This document shows positions 53,407 through 62,017 of a DNA stretch of 64,000 bases, piece by piece; position 1 is the first letter of the stretch, and each line of letters opens with the position of its first letter. A program made the translations under genes and the position numbers. The notes below the pieces were generated by a model. That model did not search any database. It was not told where the DNA came from and was given only the letters and a program-made list of their open reading frames with translations. The DNA is taken from positions 18,380 through 82,379 of the forward strand of contig JAIBBY010000020.1 of the NCBI GenBank assembly GCA_019694455.1, in the 5' to 3' direction. Origin of the DNA: Pirellulales bacterium (GTDB lineage Bacteria; Planctomycetota; Planctomycetia; Pirellulales; JAEUIK01).

Positions 53407-53953
53407 GATGTTTCCTTCCTTTGCTTCCAAATTGCACGAACGTGCGCGACAAGCACTCCGGCGCCAAGCACGGCGTTACCAGCAAGCTGTATACCGCTCG
53501 ACCAAGATTGCCGTCAGCGACCAAACGGACAAACTCCGCCTAGTCGCGCAAATTACAACATGCGTGATTCGCATTCTCAAGGCGCAAACTTCGCACCTCC
53601 GAAGAATTTTTTGCCAACGGCTTACGCGGTTGACCAACCTGATCGTCTACCCACCAGGTAAATGACTTGGTTCGTGCAGTTGGCCAAGTGTCCTTCCGCA
53701 TGGGTCGATACATGTCGGCGCGCTGATGCGACTCACTTCAATGCGCTGCTCGGTTTCAAACCGTCTGCTTACATCAGCCAAAAGCCATGTGTTTGGCGCG
53801 ATGCGTAGCAGCGGGACCCGCGCCAGAATCCAAGCAGCCTGCTTGCAAATCGGTAAGTAATGCGGCTGCTAAAATGAATCCCGCTTGGCACTTGCGACGA
53901 GCCCGCCTGGCACGTCACAATGGTGGGTCACTTCACCTCTGCTACGGCGCGTC
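53407..53953. other. 547-bp gap without a convincing gene
   Basis: Divergent intergenic region between the YTV gene and the Wzm-like gene. It is less GC-rich than the flanks. An 86-codon frame at 53405-53665 begins inside the YTV start region, has an unusual Arg/Gln composition and no ribosome-binding site, and is not accepted. Apart from the promoter candidate for YTV, nothing structured stands out. Confidence 0.6.
53488..53517 (-). promoter_or_regulatory. Possible promoter of the YTV gene
   Basis: On the minus strand CTGACG and TATACA with an 18-bp spacer, giving a leader of about 75 nt. The match is moderate. Confidence 0.3.
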
Positions 53954-54892
53954 ATGAATTCTCCGACGACATTCCCCACCGGCGACAGTCAGGCCGCCGC
54001 TGCTCCCTTGGATGCGCCCGCCACTGGCTGGCAGGCCCTTCGTGCCGAAATGCGCGAGATGATCGTCGAAGTATGGCGTTTTCGCGGGTTATTGTGGCAG
54101 CTTACCCTCCGCGACCTGCGGTTGCGCTACAAACAAGCCATCATGGGCATTGGCTGGGCGTTGTTCATGCCCGTGCTCATTGTTGGCTCGGGCGCCCTGA
54201 TCAAATACGCCATGGCGCAAGTGGGGGGCGTCGAGGTGCCGCTGTCGCGTTTGGCGGCCATGGCGCTCAAGTCGCTCCCCTGGGCTTTCTTTGTCGGCGC
54301 GATCGGCTTTGCCGTGGTGAGCCTGGTTTCGAATATGAACCTGGTGACCAAGATCTACTTTCCGCGCGAGGTGCTGCCTCTCTCGACGGTGCTTACCCAA
54401 TGCGTCGATTCGGCGCTCGGCGCCAGCGTGCTCGCGGTGATCCTCTTCACCGTGGCCGAGGTGCAACCCTCGTGGCAAGTCCTCTGGGTCTTTCCTTTGG
54501 TCGCCATGATCTTTCTGTTCACGGCCATGTGCGCTCTCATGTTGAGCTGCGCCAATCTCTTCTTTCGCGACGTCAAATACATCGTGCAGGTAATCTTGAC
54601 GTTTGGCATCTTCTTCACCCCCGTCTTTTACGAGCCAGAATTGTTGGGGCCGCGCGGCTCTTGGTTGATTATGCTCAATCCGCTCGCCCCGTTGCTCGAA
54701 GGTCTCGATGTCGCCGTCATCGAGCGGCACAATCTGCTGGAGCCATTGATGGTCCAGTCCAAGGCCGGTGTCGATATCATTGCCTGGCATCCGCTTTACC
54801 TGCTCTACTCCGCCATTTGGTCGATTGGAGGCTTTTTTCTCGCCTGGTTGATTTTCCACAAGCTCGAGTTTGTCTACGCCGAATACATTTAG
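53954..54892 (+). CDS. ABC-2 polysaccharide exporter permease (Wzm-like)
   Basis: A 312-residue inner-membrane protein. After a cytoplasmic start comes the amphipathic interface helix MIVEVWRFRGLLWQLTLRDLRLRYKQ, then six membrane helices in which IMGIGWALFMPVLIVGSGALIKY, LPWAFFVGAIGFAVVSLVSN and FGIFFTPVFYEPELLGP are typical of Wzm/TagG. The C-terminal FHKLEFVYAEYI is a family feature. It is directly followed by the Wzt-like ATPase, so the pair exports a polysaccharide across the inner membrane. ATG chosen at MNSPTTFP. No glycosyltransferase is adjacent. Confidence 0.9.
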   Translation: MNSPTTFPTGDSQAAAAPLDAPATGWQALRAEMREMIVEVWRFRGLLWQLTLRDLRLRYKQAIMGIGWALFMPVLIVGSGALIKYAMAQVGGVEVPLSRLAAMALKSLPWAFFVGAIGFAVVSLVSNMNLVTKIYFPREVLPLSTVLTQCVDSALGASVLAVILFTVAEVQPSWQVLWVFPLVAMIFLFTAMCALMLSCANLFFRDVKYIVQVILTFGIFFTPVFYEPELLGPRGSWLIMLNPLAPLLEGLDVAVIERHNLLEPLMVQSKAGVDIIAWHPLYLLYSAIWSIGGFFLAWLIFHKLEFVYAEYI

Positions 54893-54926
54893 CTCCTCCT
54901 GATTCCGCCGCCCCACGAAAAGCCCC

Positions 54927-56183
54927 ATGCAACAGGACGTTGTCGTCGAAGTCGATCGCCTGTGGAAAAAATTCCACCGTGGCGAGGTGCACGATAGCCT
55001 GCGCGATTTGATCCCCGCCTTGGCTAAGCGCCTGGTGCGCCGTGCGCCCAAGTCCGACGAGCTCGCCGCCGGCGACTTCTGGGCGCTGCGCGATGTCTCG
55101 TTCGAAGTGCTCCGCGGCGAATCGTTGGGCATCATCGGTCCCAACGGCGCCGGCAAGAGCACGTTGCTCAAGATCCTGTCGCGCATCTTGCGTCCCAATC
55201 GGGGCCGGTATCAGGTGCGCGGCAAGCTCCGCGCCCTCATCGAAGTGGCCGCCGGCTTCCACCCCGACCTCACCGGCCGCGAGAACATCTATCTGAACGG
55301 CTCGATTCTCGGCATGTCGTCGCGCGAGATCGATCGCAAGCTCGACGCCATCGTCGATTTTTCCGGCATCGCGCCGTTCATCGACACCCCAGTCAAACGC
55401 TACTCCTCCGGCATGCAGGCCCGGCTCGGCTTTTCCGTCGCGGCGCATTTGGAGCCCGATGTGTTGCTGGTCGACGAAGTGCTCGCCGTCGGCGACGCGA
55501 TGTTTCAAGAAAAGTGCCTGCAGCGCATGAACGAAATCGCCCAGGCCGGCGCCGCCATCATCTTCATCAGCCACGACCTGCGTGCGATCGTCAACCTGTG
55601 CGACAAGTGCATCCTGCTGCGGCAGGGACAGATTCAAAGCTGGGGCGAAACGGCCGAGGTGGTCAGCCAATACACCTCCGACTGCCACCTGACGCAAGAT
55701 CGCCACGAAGAAAACAACAACTGCCGCATCATCCGCGTCTCGGCGCAGGGCGAGCATACCGGCTCGCAACTCACCTTCCCCGCCGGCGAGCGCGTGCGGA
55801 TCGAAATTGAGATCGAAGCCAAGCGGCTGCTGGAGGCCACCTCGCTAGAAATTCATTTGCACGACAAGAGCGATCAACTCGTCTTTCGCGCCTCCACCGC
55901 GCAACTTGGTCAAACGCCACGCGCGCTGCGCGCCGGCGAACGACTGACCGCCGTCTTCGAGCTTGATCTGAATCTCGGCGCCGGCGTTTACGGCCTGGGC
56001 CTGGCGGTCCGCCGCGCCGAACACGCCGTCAACTATCTCAATCAAAACTGGCTCATGCCGTGGAACATCGTCGCGCCCAATCAAGGGGGCGGCATGTGCT
56101 ATCTCAACTGTCAGCTCGCGCAGTTCGATATCGCCCAGCCGGGGGCCGCCCATTCGGTGGCCACCAGCGGATCGGCCGGTTAA
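54927..56183 (+). CDS. ABC polysaccharide exporter ATPase (Wzt-like) with C-terminal domain
   Basis: A 418-residue protein. The ATPase domain has Walker A GPNGAGKSTLLK, the modified signature YSSGMQARL in place of LSGGQ, Walker B VLLVDEVLAVGD and H-loop ISHDLRAIV. The C-terminal 150 residues (about 268-418) form a beta-rich domain like the Wzt carbohydrate-binding domain that recognises the modified end of O-antigen chains. It starts 34 bp after the permease and ends 8 bp before truD. Role in surface polysaccharide export is inferred. Confidence 0.92.
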   Translation: MQQDVVVEVDRLWKKFHRGEVHDSLRDLIPALAKRLVRRAPKSDELAAGDFWALRDVSFEVLRGESLGIIGPNGAGKSTLLKILSRILRPNRGRYQVRGKLRALIEVAAGFHPDLTGRENIYLNGSILGMSSREIDRKLDAIVDFSGIAPFIDTPVKRYSSGMQARLGFSVAAHLEPDVLLVDEVLAVGDAMFQEKCLQRMNEIAQAGAAIIFISHDLRAIVNLCDKCILLRQGQIQSWGETAEVVSQYTSDCHLTQDRHEENNNCRIIRVSAQGEHTGSQLTFPAGERVRIEIEIEAKRLLEATSLEIHLHDKSDQLVFRASTAQLGQTPRALRAGERLTAVFELDLNLGAGVYGLGLAVRRAEHAVNYLNQNWLMPWNIVAPNQGGGMCYLNCQLAQFDIAQPGAAHSVATSGSAG

Positions 56184-56191
56184 ACGGCGCC

Positions 56192-57379
56192 ATGACGTCA
56201 GGCGCCAAGCTGCGATGCCTGCCCGACGATTTTCAAGTCGAGGAAATCACGCGCCTTGCGCCGCGGGGCGGCCGCTTTGCCTTCTATCGATTACGCAAGC
56301 AAAACCTCGGCACGCCCGAGGCGTTGGCCGCCATTGCCCGCCGCTGGCGTCTGCCGCCCCGAGCGATCGCCTTCGGTGGCCTCAAAGACAAGCACGCCGT
56401 CACCACGCAGCACCTCACCATCGAAGGCGGCCCCCGTCAGGAACTGGCGCAAACCAATCTGTCGCTCGATTACCTCGGGCAAGTGGACCGTCCGTTTCAT
56501 GCCAGCGACATCGTGGCCAACCACTTCCAGATCGTGCTCCGCGACCTCGAACCCCGACGCGCTGCTGCGATGGCCGAGCGATTGGCGCGGCTCGGCGCTA
56601 TCGGCGTTGCCAACTATTACGACGACCAACGCTTTGGATCGCTTGGCGCTACTGGCCAATTCATCGCCCGCGCCTGGGTCGACCGCGATTACGAGCGCGC
56701 CTGCCATCTGGCCCTCTGCGATTCAACCGACAGCGACCGGCCAGACGACCGACTCGACCGCCAGCGCATCGCCGCCGCCTGGGGCCAGTGGGACGATCTC
56801 GCCCGCCAGGCCTGCCGCGACGATCGTCGGGCGGTGCTTGAAGAACTATGCCGCTCCAATAACTTTCGCCGCGCGTTTGTGCGCATCGCCCACCCGCAGC
56901 GCAGCCTGTATCTCTCCGCCTATCAGGGCTTCCTCTGGAACGAACTGCTCGCCGAACAACTCAACCGGCTCGTTCCGCCGGCGCAGGTGGTCGCCGTGCC
57001 GCTCAAGGCAGGCCGGGCTCTCCTCTATCGCGAGCTTGATAGCGCGGTGCTCGACGCGCTGCGCCAACTTGCGATTCCGCTGCCATCCTCGCGCATTGCG
57101 CCAGTGGGGCCCATCGCCGAACTGATCGAGCGCGTGCTGGTCCGGCATCAAATCACGCTCAAAAAGCTCCGCGTCGACTACCCGCGCGACAGCTTCTTCT
57201 CCAAAGGGGAGCGCGCGGCGATTGTTTTTCCCGCCGAGCACCAAGCCGCCGCAGAGCCCGACCCCCTGCATCCTGCCCGCTCGCTGGCGCGGCTTCAGTT
57301 TCAATTGCCCCGCGGCGCCTACGCCACCATGGTCGTCAAGTCGCTCTTGATCGGCGATTCTGTCACGGCGTCGGGCTGA
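56192..57379 (+). CDS. truD: tRNA pseudouridine synthase TruD
   Basis: Makes pseudouridine at position 13 of certain tRNAs. The 395-residue protein contains the catalytic FGGLKDKHAVTTQ with Asp66, the preceding EITRLAPRGGRFAFYRLRKQNLGT, and the NYYDDQRFG block of the TRUD insertion region. ATG selected 8 bp after the Wzt stop; the longer upstream frame is a shadow. The last 17 bp overlap the secretin gene on the opposite strand. Confidence 0.94.
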   Translation: MTSGAKLRCLPDDFQVEEITRLAPRGGRFAFYRLRKQNLGTPEALAAIARRWRLPPRAIAFGGLKDKHAVTTQHLTIEGGPRQELAQTNLSLDYLGQVDRPFHASDIVANHFQIVLRDLEPRRAAAMAERLARLGAIGVANYYDDQRFGSLGATGQFIARAWVDRDYERACHLALCDSTDSDRPDDRLDRQRIAAAWGQWDDLARQACRDDRRAVLEELCRSNNFRRAFVRIAHPQRSLYLSAYQGFLWNELLAEQLNRLVPPAQVVAVPLKAGRALLYRELDSAVLDALRQLAIPLPSSRIAPVGPIAELIERVLVRHQITLKKLRVDYPRDSFFSKGERAAIVFPAEHQAAAEPDPLHPARSLARLQFQLPRGAYATMVVKSLLIGDSVTASG

Positions 57380-60300
57380 TGCCCAATAGCGCCTCTTCCT
57401 CTTCTTGAATGATGATCCGCGGCGTCACCATCATCATCAGGCTTTGCGTCTCGCGCCCAATGCCCACGTTCTTGAACAGGCGGTTGATGTACGGCACCTT
57501 GCTCAAGATCGGCACGCCAAACTCGTTGCGCCCCTCGCTCAAGCGCTTGATGCCGCCCAACAGGATGGTGCCACCGTCGGGCACGCTGACTGTGGTCGTC
57601 ACCGTGACGAAAGAGAACGTTGGCAATTGCACCGTGGTGCCGGAGGTGACGGTCTCCGATTCTTCCTCGCGCGCGTCGGTGTCGTCTTCCGGCCCGTCCG
57701 ATCCGCTCGATTCGCGCGTGGTGGTTGAGCCTTCGAAGGTGAAGGTGTCCACTTCGCCAATGTTGCTGAAGAACGGCACGATCGTCAGCCGCACAAACCG
57801 CCGATCGCTCGACACCGTGGCCTGCACCGTCATAAAGGTGCCTTCGTTGAGCACCACGATCACTGGTTGCTGGGCCGCCGCGAAGTCGCCCACCACCGGA
57901 ATCACGCTGATCACAAACGGGCTCTGCGACGTGTCGGAGACCGTGGCTTGTTGGCCGTTGAACAGCGTCACTTTGGGCGCTTGCAACACGTTGCTGCGGC
58001 GGTCTCCCTGCGCGGCATTGATGAAGAAGAACGCCTCGATGTCGCTCAAGATGGCAAAGCCCAGCGAGGCGCCCGCCGTGGGATCGAACCCGCCGAACTG
58101 CGGCACCGACAGGCCAAAACTGTTTTGCGTGAACGGAATGTCGAGGTCGGCCGAGAAGGTGCCCGGCGCCGTCATGCCCACCACCGTCGTTTGATTCTTG
58201 CGCAGATCGACCGAGTTGAAGGCGCGCGGCACGTTGGTGAACAGTGTGCCTGGCGGCGGCGCGCCGTACGCGGTCGGCGTGTCCGGGTTGGGCCGCCCAA
58301 AAATCTGGAACGGCTTGTCGGTGTTGTCGTTGATGTTGAAGTCGAAATCGACGCCGATTCGTTCAAAGAAATTGTCGTTGAGCGTGATGAACCGCACTTC
58401 GATCGTCACCTGCAAGTCCTGCAGGCGGCGCAGTTGCTCGAGCAGGTCGCGGATTTGGTCGTGTACGTCCTCGGTCTGGCTGATGACCAGGCTCAAATTG
58501 GTGCGAAATTCCTCGATCGCCCCGGAGCCGCCCACCTCGTCCCATGTGGTGGGCGCGATCGTGGTGGTGATCAGTTGAATCAAGCTGTCGAAGTCGGCGG
58601 CCACGCCGCCCCCCGCGCCCCCCGGCCCCGCGCCCGCCGGCGCCGAACTGCCGAGCATCGCCCCGGCCATGGTCGATTGTCCGCCGCCCGCGCCCATCTG
58701 TCCCAACAAGGTCGGATTGATCGCCGCGCTGTTCGGCGTGCCGTCGCGGCTGGCCACCACCGCCAAGGGCGATTGGCCGCTGAAGCCGGTGCCACCGCCG
58801 TAGCCCAGGCTGGTGTAGGCGTCGTGCAGGCTCCCGGCCAGACCCATCCGCGGCCCCGGCACGAAGTTCGGAATCGGAATCACCAGGTCGGCCACCGGAT
58901 ACATCACCGGCAACAATTCGCCGTTTCGGTACTGCTCGCTGGTGATCTTCAGCACTTCGTCCTTGATGACGTAGCCCAGATGCAACGGCTCCAGCACCAG
59001 GTTCAAGGCGCTCTTCAGCGAGATGTCTTGCTTCAGGTTGATCGTCACCGGCGTGGTGGTTTCCACTCCCTCGGCGCCCAGTCCCTGCGGGTCGATGTGG
59101 ATGTTGATGCCCGCCACGTTCGCCAGGCTGTCGAGCACTTCGCTCAGCGCGGCGTCTTGGAACTGCAAAGACACCGGAGTCTTCAGCTTCTGTTCGATCT
59201 GCATCTCCCGCTCGTTGCGGCGCGGGCGGTCGCCCAGCGCCAAGCGTTTGCGGCGGTCGGTCAGTTTTTCCCATTCCAGCTTGCTGCCAAAGTCGATCGG
59301 CTTGCGATCGTCGAACGGCACGCTCGAGGCGTCCACCGCTTCGAGCGAGGCCACAAAGCCGTTTTCCTTGTCGAGCTGAATCTGCTTCTGCTGATTGAAG
59401 CGGCGCACAAAATTGGCGTTCCAGCGCAATTGCTCGGCCAGCACATTGTCGGGCGCCAACTCAATCGCCTTCTTGGCCACCACCTCGGCCTCGGCGTAGC
59501 GCTCTTCGTCCATCAGGTTGTTGTATTCGTTCACCCAGGCGGCCAACTTCTCGTCGACCTCCACCTTCATCTGGCGCTCGCGGTCGAGTTCGCCCAGTGT
59601 GGCCTGATTCTTTTCTTCCAGCTCGATGTCGGCCCGATGCGCCTCGAAGTATGCCTGAATGTCCGACTCGGTCCGTTCCACCCGCGCGTGCAACTGCCGC
59701 CGATGCTCGGGCGCGACTTGCGCCGTCTCAATCAAGGAGTGCGTTTGTTTGAGCAGTTCGAGCGCGCCCTTGGGATCGGTTTCCTTGAGCCCCATTGCCC
59801 GGCTCTGCTGATTCCCCACCTCGACGCTGATCCGCTTCTGCAGCATCCGCTGACCGGCGGACACGTCTTCCAATAGCGAGCCAGGCGCCCCGCTCGGCGA
59901 CAAAGGATGCGGCTCGCCGGCCGGCGCAGTGGCCGCTGGCGGCAATGTCTGTGGCGATAACGGCCGTGGCTGCGCGGGGGGCGCCATCGGACTCGCCGAG
60001 GTGGGCGGCTGCGGCCGCGCCGGCGCCCCTGCGGGTATGGGTTGCGCGGGGGGCGCGTCGATCGGCTGCGGCTGTTGATCCAATGTCTCGGGCGACTCGG
60101 GCGCCGCTGCCGCCGGATTGGCGCCGTCAGCGCTCGCCAGATACTGCGCCAGTCGGGCCTGCTCTGGCGGCGAAAGTTCTTGCTGACTCTGGCGGGCTTT
60201 CAGAAAATACGCCCGCGCGGTGTTCACGTCCTGCTGACGCAGCGCGTTTTCTCCTTGCGCCAGCCATTGGCTCGCGAGCGCCTGCGCCACGGGTTGCGCC

Positions 60301-61697
60301 TGGGCAGCGCGTGGTTGCGCCGCCGCGGCTCGCGGCGCCGGCATGTTGGCCGCGCGTGGCGCCGCCGGTCGCGCGCTGAGCGGTTGATCGAACGGTTCGT
60401 CGCCGGGCTCTTCTTGCGGAAAGTCGAAGCTGGCGTGCGCCGCTTGCGCTGCCTGTTGCGACGCCGAAAGCGCCGCCGGCTCCTGATAATCGGCCGTCGA
60501 CACGCCCGCCGGCTGTTGCAGCGCGGCGCTCGCGCCACCCGCCAGTCGATTGCCACGATCGCGCGGCGGCTGGCGGCGTTCGAGTATCTCGGCCAACAGT
60601 TCCTCTGGGCTGGCGCCATCGGCGGCCTGCTCGCCCGACTTGGCGCTCTCGGCCATCGCGCGCCGCGCGAATTGCTCGGCCAGATGGAGCTTGTCGCCGC
60701 GGATCGCCGCGCGCGATTGATCCATCAGGTCCTGGATGCGCCGCTGGGCAGTGCTCATCCCTTCGCCAGCGGCCATCGATCCGGCCGCCGCGCCCCCTTG
60801 GCCAGTGCGGGCGTTCTGAATTCGTTTGAGCAAAGCTTGCGGGCGACCGTCGCCGCTTCCCGCTCCGCCCGAGAGCGATATCGCCTGCTGAGCCAAAGAT
60901 TCGGCGGCGTCCAGTTCCGCATAGCGCAGCATTCCTTCGGCCTGCTCCAAGGCCAGTTGCGCCGCGGCCTCGCTCGCCGTCGCATGATCGCCTTTGGCCA
61001 ACGCCTCAGAGATTGCTTGCTGCTTCTGGATCAGCGCCTCGACCTGCTGCGGCGCGTCGTGCGTTTCGGCGCCTGCCGGCGCCCGTTTGGCTTGCTCCAC
61101 CAGCAACCTGGCCTGCCGCACGTCTCCGCTGGCCAGCGCTCGCCGCGCTTCCAGCAGCGTCACGCTGGCGTCCGCGTCGGTATCCAACAGAGCGGGCTCG
61201 CGCGGCGCTCCCGCTGGCGATTGAATTTCTCCCTCGGCCGGTGGCGAAGTGATCAATCCTTCGGCATCGGGCGGCGCGCCGCCGGCGGCCGGCGCCGCAG
61301 CGCGTGCGGAAGTCGCCGGTTGCCCCATCATTTCCTTCGCCGCGCTTGCCTTGGCGCGCTCGCGCGGGTCCGCTTCTTGCCGGGCGCGAAGTCGCTCCAG
61401 ATCGCGCCGCGCTTTCTTCGGCGTGTCGCCCAGGTGCAGCATGCCGAGCGAAACGCCCGATTGCTCCGCCCAGGTGATGGCGCGGTCGGCGGCGTCCAGA
61501 TTCCCTTTTTCCATCGCGGCGCGCGCGGCGCGCAGCCCGTCGAGCACATCTTGGCGAGTCGGCGCGTCGTCATCCGCCGTCACCGCGTTGGCACAAACCA
61601 ACAGCGGCGCCGATAGGTCAGCCCCCTGCAAGGGCGGACCAGCCAGCGCCCAGCCCCAGGCGATAGTGCTGATGACGATCCAGCGTTTCGTGTTCAA
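57363..61697 (-). CDS. Secretin (GspD/PilQ-like) with very long Ala-rich N-terminal region
   Basis: An outer-membrane channel subunit of 1444 residues. Start is TTG: it gives the signal peptide MNTKRWIVISTIAWGWALAGPPLQGA and has AAAGGAG six bases upstream. Residues about 30-850 are Ala/Gln/Pro-rich with TPR-like helices (e.g. LLEARRALASGDVRQARLLVEQAK). A secretin N domain follows (VSLQFQDAALSEVLDSLANVAGINIHI), then the C-terminal secretin domain with VTIEVRFITLNDNFFERIGVDFDF and VPDGGTILLGG, GVPILSKVPYINRLF. It is far from the GspE/F operon but could serve it. Ordinary GspD is about 650 residues. Confidence 0.9.
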   Translation of the reverse strand: MNTKRWIVISTIAWGWALAGPPLQGADLSAPLLVCANAVTADDDAPTRQDVLDGLRAARAAMEKGNLDAADRAITWAEQSGVSLGMLHLGDTPKKARRDLERLRARQEADPRERAKASAAKEMMGQPATSARAAAPAAGGAPPDAEGLITSPPAEGEIQSPAGAPREPALLDTDADASVTLLEARRALASGDVRQARLLVEQAKRAPAGAETHDAPQQVEALIQKQQAISEALAKGDHATASEAAAQLALEQAEGMLRYAELDAAESLAQQAISLSGGAGSGDGRPQALLKRIQNARTGQGGAAAGSMAAGEGMSTAQRRIQDLMDQSRAAIRGDKLHLAEQFARRAMAESAKSGEQAADGASPEELLAEILERRQPPRDRGNRLAGGASAALQQPAGVSTADYQEPAALSASQQAAQAAHASFDFPQEEPGDEPFDQPLSARPAAPRAANMPAPRAAAAQPRAAQAQPVAQALASQWLAQGENALRQQDVNTARAYFLKARQSQQELSPPEQARLAQYLASADGANPAAAAPESPETLDQQPQPIDAPPAQPIPAGAPARPQPPTSASPMAPPAQPRPLSPQTLPPAATAPAGEPHPLSPSGAPGSLLEDVSAGQRMLQKRISVEVGNQQSRAMGLKETDPKGALELLKQTHSLIETAQVAPEHRRQLHARVERTESDIQAYFEAHRADIELEEKNQATLGELDRERQMKVEVDEKLAAWVNEYNNLMDEERYAEAEVVAKKAIELAPDNVLAEQLRWNANFVRRFNQQKQIQLDKENGFVASLEAVDASSVPFDDRKPIDFGSKLEWEKLTDRRKRLALGDRPRRNEREMQIEQKLKTPVSLQFQDAALSEVLDSLANVAGINIHIDPQGLGAEGVETTTPVTINLKQDISLKSALNLVLEPLHLGYVIKDEVLKITSEQYRNGELLPVMYPVADLVIPIPNFVPGPRMGLAGSLHDAYTSLGYGGGTGFSGQSPLAVVASRDGTPNSAAINPTLLGQMGAGGGQSTMAGAMLGSSAPAGAGPGGAGGGVAADFDSLIQLITTTIAPTTWDEVGGSGAIEEFRTNLSLVISQTEDVHDQIRDLLEQLRRLQDLQVTIEVRFITLNDNFFERIGVDFDFNINDNTDKPFQIFGRPNPDTPTAYGAPPPGTLFTNVPRAFNSVDLRKNQTTVVGMTAPGTFSADLDIPFTQNSFGLSVPQFGGFDPTAGASLGFAILSDIEAFFFINAAQGDRRSNVLQAPKVTLFNGQQATVSDTSQSPFVISVIPVVGDFAAAQQPVIVVLNEGTFMTVQATVSSDRRFVRLTIVPFFSNIGEVDTFTFEGSTTTRESSGSDGPEDDTDAREEESETVTSGTTVQLPTFSFVTVTTTVSVPDGGTILLGGIKRLSEGRNEFGVPILSKVPYINRLFKNVGIGRETQSLMMMVTPRIIIQEEEEALLGISPTP

Positions 61698-61869
61698 CGC
61701 GAACTCCTTTCGCGACGCAGGACGGCTCGTCCTGCCGGCGAGTCGGCGGACCGCGGGCAGCCGCCGCTCGTTGCTGCATTCTTCGCCCCAGCGCCCTACA
61801 ACATCCGTGTCGAGGCCGCGCCGGCGCAAACCGTCTAGGGCCGTGCCCAAAACGGTTGAATGAGCGGGA

Positions 61870-61898
61870 TAGATACTCGCCCCTGTAAAGAGGGTCAA
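61870..61898 (-). promoter_or_regulatory. Sigma70-like promoter of the secretin gene
   Basis: On the minus strand TTGACC, a 17-bp spacer and TATCTA. Transcription would begin near 61863, giving a leader of about 165 nt before the TTG start. The 320-bp gap between the secretin gene and the upstream gene contains nothing else that I can recognise. Confidence 0.5.
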
Positions 61899-62017
61899 GG
61901 GCAGTCAACCGCAAACCCTACCCCGGCGATGCGTCTAACGGTCGTCTAGGCAAATGGCGCAACGCGCGTTGTGCTGCCGGTCACGCGCTGGCGTGCTGGC
62001 GCCGCTATGGCTGCCGC

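Noticed and set aside
53405..53665. 86-residue protein upstream of YTV
   Set aside because: No ribosome-binding site, atypical composition, begins inside the start region of the divergent YTV gene.
57867..59876. A 669-codon plus-strand frame within the secretin gene
   Set aside because: Antisense shadow in high-GC DNA; His/Arg/Gln-rich sequence with no family features, while the opposite strand encodes a clear secretin.
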